Positions 59,171 to 64,000 of a stretch of DNA of 64,000 nucleotides are shown here, in pieces. A program made the position numbers and the translations under genes. Origin of the DNA: Alteribacter keqinensis (GTDB lineage: Bacteria > Bacillota > Bacilli > Bacillales > Salisediminibacteriaceae); assembly GCF_003710255.1 (NCBI RefSeq), contig NZ_RHIB01000002.1:248001-312000 (forward strand), written 5' to 3'. Each line of letters begins with the position of its first letter. The first letter of the stretch is position 1. The notes under the pieces are model-generated. The model ran no database searches, was not told where the DNA came from, and was given only the letters and a program-made list of their open reading frames with translations.

Positions 59171-61318
59171 TCACTGTGAAAAAACTTTCAAAATGTCCCA
59201 TGAATGTTTAGCCTTTCGCAGTTGTTCTTTTTTATCGTTTTTTATAAGTTCCTGGAAGAGTTGCTGAAGAGCTGGTACGTGACTCGTTTGATCAGGTGAA
59301 GAAAAAGCAAACACATAATAAATAGGATCATTCCCAGCATGCCCAAAAGTAACTCCTTCATCAAATCTTGTCATACTTAATCCGACTCTTGGGAAATGCG
59401 CATCCGGTGCAGCATGTGCCAGGACGATTTCAGGAACTACAGCCATGTAGGGGCCTCTCTCATACAAAGCTTCAATAATACACTCTTTATACTTCCCGTG
59501 TACCAATCCGCTCCTTTCAAGAGGGGCTGTAGAAATAGCTATAGCTTCCTGCCAAGACGATGCTTTTTCATTAAGCTGAATCATATCGGCAGTCAGAATG
59601 CCTTCCAGGGATCCAAGTGACATTGGAATTCCGGTTCTGTTTTTTTTCAGTAACAGATCGACCTGCTCGATCATTTCTCTTGTCAGCGCTTTCGAATCTT
59701 TGATATCACAGTGTTTTTCGATAAGCGGCCATACAGTTTCATAAATCTCCTGTGAGGTAGATTGGGCTTTCCCTTTTACTTCAGCATATCTGGAAAGTCT
59801 CTCATAATCTTCTGGCGGCAGTAGAGGATTTACTTTTAATACGGGAAGAAGCGGACTTTCAATATCAATTGTGCTTACAATCAGATCAACTTCTTCCCAC
59901 TTGTCTTCTTTTTGAAAACGCTGGTACGATAAAGTCTCAATTATATGGATACCTTCAAAAAGAGACGTGATACGGTTTTTCAATAAGTTTGCCGTACCAA
60001 CCCCACTGTTACAAACAATCATAATACGCAGAAGCTTGTCCTCTTTTTCTTCTCCAACTATACCAACCGCACTTCCATAGTGCATCGCTATATAAGCGAC
60101 CTCTTCTTGGGGGAATTGGACTTGATACTCCTCTTCAATCATTGAAATTTCGGATTTAATCGCTTCAAAAAGATTGTAGAATTCCTGCCTTATATCTTCA
60201 AGAAGGGTGTTGTTTTCTGTCATCCCGTATTTGGCCCTGAATATGGCAGGACGCATGTGCAGGAGAAGACCGTGGTAAAGGTTTTCCTTCTTTTCAAAAG
60301 ACAGTCCCAGTCGCCTTTCGATAGCCTTGGTCATCTCCATAATTAACTGCAGCAACCCTTCATCTTCATCCCGTGACAACCCTGCTATTTTGTTTGAAGG
60401 AGCATTTTGTCCGCCCATCAAATGCAGTGTAATGTAAGCCACTTCCTGTTCAGGAATGTGAATATGGAAATACTTTTCCAACTGAAAAGCTAAAAGTTGA
60501 CCAATATGAAATTCCCGTTGCTTCAGGATAGCAGAAAGATCTCCTTCAGGCAGTGTAAAGGAATTGGAGGAACGAATTCTTTTTAATACCATACCGATGT
60601 GCATATATAACGCCAGCCGGCTGTCATCGCTCAAGGTAATTTCCTTCCAAGACAAAATCGGCTCGACGATTTCTTTAATTTCTTCAACTTGAAGTTCATC
60701 TACAATATGGGCCATTGATTTGGACACAGAAACTTGTTGTTCAGCTGAGCTCTCATAGCGCTCGTGGTTTCTCGCTACCACCTGGATTAATAGAGGGTCC
60801 ATTGTCTTACATGTATGAGACAGAGCACTTCGAATCAAAAGCTCTTCTCCTTCTATCCAGATGCCTCGTTTCGGCTTCTTTACCATCTTGATGTCAAATG
60901 AAGAGAGGTTTGTCTCACATAAAGTAAGATCCCGCATAATCGTGCCTCTGCTTGCTTGAAACAGTTGTTCAAATTTACTAATTGTTGTAGGTTTTGAAAC
61001 CGTTAACAATTCCAAGGTCATGAAGTTAATCCGCTCATCTCGACTGAACTCATAATGGGTAAGGTCAATGGATTCCAAGTCTTCTCTAAGGAATGCCCTC
61101 TTCACTTCATTAACTTGTAACAAATAACCGAGGTTAGGTTTTCTCAAGAGTTCAGGATATTGCAGCTCCTTCAGCCACATGTTCAAAAACTGAATATCTT
61201 CACGAACTGTCCGCTCAGAACAAGAAATGAGACTGGCGAGCTTTTTTGCTGTAAGAGGTGCTGTAGCTGTTAAAAGCTCCTTCATGATTAAAAGTCTTCT
61301 CTGATTAAACGGGACCAT
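59171..61318 (-). CDS. PRD-containing transcriptional regulator with EIIB- and EIIA-like domains
   Basis: 715 residues: N-terminal helix-turn-helix (KKLASLISCSERTVREDI, about 24-45), second winged helix (about 90-150), PRD1 (about 180-285, LALYMHIGMVLKRI), PRD2 (about 300-410, GLLLHMRPAIF, EEVAYIAMHYGSAV), an EIIB-like domain with Cys loop IVCNSGVGTANLL (about 433), and a C-terminal EIIA domain with the phosphorylatable His in LAHAAPDAHFP (about 630). This is the MtlR/LicR-type activator layout, controlled by PTS phosphorylation. It should control the EIIB-EIIC genes just downstream. Its ATG lies one base after the symporter stop. Confidence 0.92.
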   Translation of the reverse strand: MVPFNQRRLLIMKELLTATAPLTAKKLASLISCSERTVREDIQFLNMWLKELQYPELLRKPNLGYLLQVNEVKRAFLREDLESIDLTHYEFSRDERINFMTLELLTVSKPTTISKFEQLFQASRGTIMRDLTLCETNLSSFDIKMVKKPKRGIWIEGEELLIRSALSHTCKTMDPLLIQVVARNHERYESSAEQQVSVSKSMAHIVDELQVEEIKEIVEPILSWKEITLSDDSRLALYMHIGMVLKRIRSSNSFTLPEGDLSAILKQREFHIGQLLAFQLEKYFHIHIPEQEVAYITLHLMGGQNAPSNKIAGLSRDEDEGLLQLIMEMTKAIERRLGLSFEKKENLYHGLLLHMRPAIFRAKYGMTENNTLLEDIRQEFYNLFEAIKSEISMIEEEYQVQFPQEEVAYIAMHYGSAVGIVGEEKEDKLLRIMIVCNSGVGTANLLKNRITSLFEGIHIIETLSYQRFQKEDKWEEVDLIVSTIDIESPLLPVLKVNPLLPPEDYERLSRYAEVKGKAQSTSQEIYETVWPLIEKHCDIKDSKALTREMIEQVDLLLKKNRTGIPMSLGSLEGILTADMIQLNEKASSWQEAIAISTAPLERSGLVHGKYKECIIEALYERGPYMAVVPEIVLAHAAPDAHFPRVGLSMTRFDEGVTFGHAGNDPIYYVFAFSSPDQTSHVPALQQLFQELIKNDKKEQLRKAKHSWDILKVFSQ

Positions 61319-61319
61319 G

Positions 61320-62918
61320 TTAAATCATTCCTAACGTCGTTTGTGAGATATTAACAGAGTGCTGGTTAATTCGCAGCAAGCCGTTCAGCAGATCCATATA
61401 AACAGAACTTACCCTGCTGCTCGGGCCTCCTTCTGTATGAAAATGCTTAAACCTAAGCTCTTTCTCCAGTCGGATAATTGCAGGGTTTTGATGAACAACC
61501 TTCGTTGCCAGCTCGTGATCTTTTTCTGAGAAGCACTCAACTGCATCCTGAAAATTCTGAAAAACGTCTTCAAACAATATTTGGATGGACTCTTTTTCCC
61601 ATTCACTCAACAAAATATCGTTCCCCTCGAGCTTAATCGACAATGAAGATAGTTCATTTATTATATCAGATATTCCTTCTAAGTCATTATTCACATATAA
61701 CATTTGTAAACTTTCACGAGACTCATCGTCCGTTAATTTTTTCTCTGTAATCTCTTGAAGATAATGATAGATCCCTCTGTATAAATGATCAATCCTTTTC
61801 TCTTCACTTTGAATTTGCTGCCTTACTGCACTTCCTTCCTCTACATAAATGGGCAGGAGTGGCTGAAACATGCGCTCACTGATTTTTTCAGCCATATACT
61901 GGAGCTCTTTTTGAGTGTTTAAAAGGGCAACCGTGGGGAAGTTCAAACTATTCTTATCAAGATACTTGAAGTCATCGACTGATTTTTTATCCTTAATAAG
62001 CTTTGTCATCCAGTCTGCAAACAAGTTACAGAAAGGAAGAAGGATCAATAAGTTCACAATGTTGAAGAGCGTGTGAGCATTGGCAATCTGCCGTTCTACA
62101 GAGCCTCCCATTGTTTGAAGGACCTGAATAAACAAGAATGTAGCCGGGATAAAAACAAGAACTCCTATAATTTTAAACAAAGCATGGGCTACAGCCGTCC
62201 GTTGGGCATCCTTTGATGCATTTAAACTTGAAATAAGCGCGGTTATAACGGTACCGATGTTGGCTCCGTAGACAATAGCAATGGCTGTTTCCATACTCAT
62301 GGACCCACCAACGGCAAGGGTCATAGCAATAGCAATAGTAGCAGCACTGTTTTGAATAATAGCAGTAAACGCAGTAGCAATTAAAATAGTAATAATAGGG
62401 TTACTTGTAGCAGAAACAAACCAGTTCATAAACTCGGGACTTTGCTGGACAGGAATCATGGCATTTGTCATGAGTGCCATTCCAAAGAACACAAAACCAA
62501 ATCCCAGAATAATGTTCCCCACGTGCTGTATCGTTTGGGTTTTTGCAATTAAAAACATTAATACTCCCAGACTGACAAATACGAGAGCATAATCTGTGAC
62601 CTTAAAGGCAATAAGCTGAACGGTCAGCGTCGTTCCAATAGCCGAACCAAGTACTACTCCCATCGACTGGCGGAGTGTCATAAGACCTGCATTCACAAAT
62701 CCAACGACCATTACTGTTGCCGCACTCGATGATTGCAGTACAGCAGCCAAAACCATCCCTGCCCCAGAACCGTATACCTGGTTTTTTGTTACTCGTTTTA
62801 AAAATGATTTCAGCTGTTTGGAAGCTGACTGTTTTAATCCATCACTTGCCAGATGCATTCCATATAAGAAGATTCCAAGCCCGCCGATAACGCCTAGAAT
62901 AATTTGTATTAAGTCCAT
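61320..62918 (-). CDS. Na+/phosphate symporter, NptA family, with PhoU-like tail
   Basis: 532 residues. Inverted repeats of the Na_Pi_cotrans family with the paired QSSSAATVMVVGFVNAG and QNSAATIAIAMTLAVGG motifs, nine or so membrane helices to about residue 310, then a cytoplasmic helical PhoU-like domain to the end. Imports inorganic phosphate with Na+. Ribosome site GGAG before ATG 62918, 15 bp after the PhoU-like gene and one base before the PRD regulator. Standing alone with PhoU is common; its joining to a sugar PTS is not. Confidence 0.92.
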   Translation of the reverse strand: MDLIQIILGVIGGLGIFLYGMHLASDGLKQSASKQLKSFLKRVTKNQVYGSGAGMVLAAVLQSSSAATVMVVGFVNAGLMTLRQSMGVVLGSAIGTTLTVQLIAFKVTDYALVFVSLGVLMFLIAKTQTIQHVGNIILGFGFVFFGMALMTNAMIPVQQSPEFMNWFVSATSNPIITILIATAFTAIIQNSAATIAIAMTLAVGGSMSMETAIAIVYGANIGTVITALISSLNASKDAQRTAVAHALFKIIGVLVFIPATFLFIQVLQTMGGSVERQIANAHTLFNIVNLLILLPFCNLFADWMTKLIKDKKSVDDFKYLDKNSLNFPTVALLNTQKELQYMAEKISERMFQPLLPIYVEEGSAVRQQIQSEEKRIDHLYRGIYHYLQEITEKKLTDDESRESLQMLYVNNDLEGISDIINELSSLSIKLEGNDILLSEWEKESIQILFEDVFQNFQDAVECFSEKDHELATKVVHQNPAIIRLEKELRFKHFHTEGGPSSRVSSVYMDLLNGLLRINQHSVNISQTTLGMI

Positions 62919-62933
62919 AAACTATTACTCCAT

Positions 62934-63566
62934 TCACGTAATTAAGTTAATTCGTTTTACAATGTTAACGATATGATCAGCCGCCCTTTCAATGTATCGG
63001 CTTATTAAAAAATACTGCATAAAATCTTCTATATATTGTGGGTGTTCCTGTATCAGCTGGGGAAGCTCAGTTCGGAAATGGTGGAAAGCCTGATCAACAA
63101 GTCTGTCTGTTTCAATAATGGTTGTTGCCTTTTCCTCATCATATATTTTGAGTATGGACGTACACATTTCGTGCATGCGGCCGGCATGACCAAGCATCTC
63201 AATCACCGTTGTTGCATAGGACCTTGAATCTTTATGGTTCAAATGTTCACATGAAGCCATCATATTGACCATCTGGTCGCCTATTCTTTCCAACTCCCCG
63301 GACATTCGCATGATTGTCGTCAGTGCTTTTATTTCATTCGGTAAAGGAGTCTGAATGATAAACATATTGAGAATACCCTCTTGAATCTCCTCATATTTTT
63401 CATCAATATCACGATCCAGCTTTTTCACTTTATTAACATGCGTCGCTCCGTGAGCAACTACGCTTTGAGTCAGCGCGAATTGTCCCTCTGTCATCTCGGC
63501 AAGAACGAGCAGACGGTCGTGCACTTTGTTCATTTCATATGAAAAATTCTTCATTATCGGTGCCAT
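62934..63566 (-). CDS. PhoU-like phosphate-transport regulatory protein
   Basis: 210 residues, all-helical, two PhoU repeats (metal-binding type acidic motifs RDIDEKYEEI and ERIGDQMVNM in the first, ERAADHIVNI in the second). PhoU proteins bind metal clusters and dampen phosphate uptake. The ExxxD repeats match those of PhoU from NptA-type symporter partners. Ribosome site AGGAGG eight bases before ATG 63566. First gene of the NptA-PRD-PTS run. Confidence 0.9.
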   Translation of the reverse strand: MAPIMKNFSYEMNKVHDRLLVLAEMTEGQFALTQSVVAHGATHVNKVKKLDRDIDEKYEEIQEGILNMFIIQTPLPNEIKALTTIMRMSGELERIGDQMVNMMASCEHLNHKDSRSYATTVIEMLGHAGRMHEMCTSILKIYDEEKATTIIETDRLVDQAFHHFRTELPQLIQEHPQYIEDFMQYFLISRYIERAADHIVNIVKRINLIT

Positions 63567-63605
63567 TCACTTTCCTCCTGTCTATTTTTACTACTACACA
63601 ATGAA

Positions 63606-63627
63606 GAAAAGCCCGACATGGGCTCTC
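63606..63627 (-). terminator. Possible terminator of tctA
   Basis: Minus strand AGCCC-ATGTC-GGGCT followed by TTTTCTTC, 40 bp after the tctA stop. The stem is short but the position fits. Confidence 0.5.
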
Positions 63628-63667
63628 ATCTGATAGCAAATGGGCTTCAACGCCGGACTTCATCATG

Positions 63668-64000
63668 TTACGTTGCTGATTTCGTAAACTTATTCATTAC
63701 AATCGGTGAAAATAATGAAAGTACTGTCAAAACAATTAGAACAATACTTATCGGACTTGCCACAAGGGCCAGAGGGTCATTACCCGAGATAACCAATGTA
63801 CGCCTGAAACCTGATTCAGCAAGAATACCAAGAATCAATGCAAGTACAATAGATGCTGAATTGAGGGTGAATTTCCTGAAGAAATAACCAATCAAACCGA
63901 AGATAAACATAAGTATGACGTCAAAGAAGTTATTATGAATTGCATAAGAACCAATCACACTCAGGGTAAAGATAATTGGAATCAGAGCACCATCAGGAAT
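63668..64000 (-). CDS. tctA: TctA-type tripartite tricarboxylate transporter permease, 3' end
   Basis: 111 codons of the C-terminus; the gene continues beyond the right edge without a start inside the window. SVIGSYAIHNNFFDVILMFI, GYFFRKFTLNSASIVLALI and LGILAESGFRRTLVIS are typical of the last helices of TctA (TTT family). Such permeases work with a TctB subunit and a TctC binding protein to import citrate or other acids using a proton or Na+ gradient. The partners would lie outside the window. Confidence 0.88.
   Translation of the reverse strand: MPDGALIPIIFTLSVIGSYAIHNNFFDVILMFIFGLIGYFFRKFTLNSASIVLALILGILAESGFRRTLVISGNDPLALVASPISIVLIVLTVLSLFSPIVMNKFTKSAT

Overview
The window reads as chromosome of a low-to-mid GC Gram-positive bacterium of the Bacillaceae, probably a salt- or alkali-adapted one. 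This is inferred from strong AGGAGG-type ribosome sites, lipobox signal peptides, CcpA-type cre sites, a multi-domain acidic amylopullulanase of the kind known from alkaliphilic Bacillus, very acidic linkers on secreted lipoproteins, a Na+/phosphate symporter and TRAP transport, and the dispersed CCGCTTTCCGCGG-type repeats of bacilli. No tRNA, rRNA or CRISPR array was seen.

Layout. (1) 1-11.4 kb, all minus strand: a surface-glycan locus with five full glycosyltransferases, among them two tandem paralogous GT2+GT4 fusions, a further partial gene at the window edge, an ABC-2 permease and an ABC ATPase carrying two complete nucleotide-binding domains in one chain. (2) 11.4-14.2 kb: a gene graveyard with a frameshifted orphan, GGDEF, EAL and chemoreceptor fragments, and remnants of pgsB and pgsA from a poly-gamma-glutamate capsule operon, followed by an intact capD-type transpeptidase. 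(3) 16-21 kb: structured repeats, a 45-residue ORF, a small membrane protein, PEP carboxylase (ppc) and a zinc-ribbon protein. (4) 21-26.7 kb: a 1,895-residue secreted alpha-amylase/pullulanase under cre-like sites. (5) 27-36 kb: small and accessory genes, including a frameshifted NERD gene between 57-bp direct repeats, two VanZ-like proteins, an ornithine-cyclodeaminase-like enzyme, a second NERD protein, a nitrilase-family amidase, a frameshifted class D sortase and a lipoprotein. (6) 36.3-46.1 kb: a maltodextrin-type operon (two permeases, binding protein, debranching-type glycosidase, GH65 phosphorylase, beta-phosphoglucomutase) with its LacI-family regulator. (7) 46-49.7 kb: a membrane protein, a REP-associated tyrosine transposase (RAYT) flanked by inverted REP sequences, a broken coiled-coil gene and an atypical SDR. 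(8) 49.7-57.4 kb: a TAXI-type TRAP transporter with DUF1850 partner, a sigma-54 promoter with dyad sites, and an NtrC-family two-component system whose kinase carries a binding-protein-like sensor. (9) 57.6-64 kb: an ascorbate/galactitol-type PTS with a PRD regulator, packed behind a Na+/Pi symporter and a PhoU-like protein, then the end of a TctA permease.

How it works together. Extracellular starch or pullulan would be cut by the amylopullulanase, maltodextrins imported by the ABC system (no ATPase is encoded, so a shared MsmX-type ATPase is implied), then trimmed and phosphorolysed to beta-glucose-1-phosphate, which PgmB converts to glucose-6-phosphate. LacI-type operators and cre sites give local and global control. 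A REPIN population runs through the intergenic spaces of regions 6-9, and the likely mobilising RAYT lies among them.
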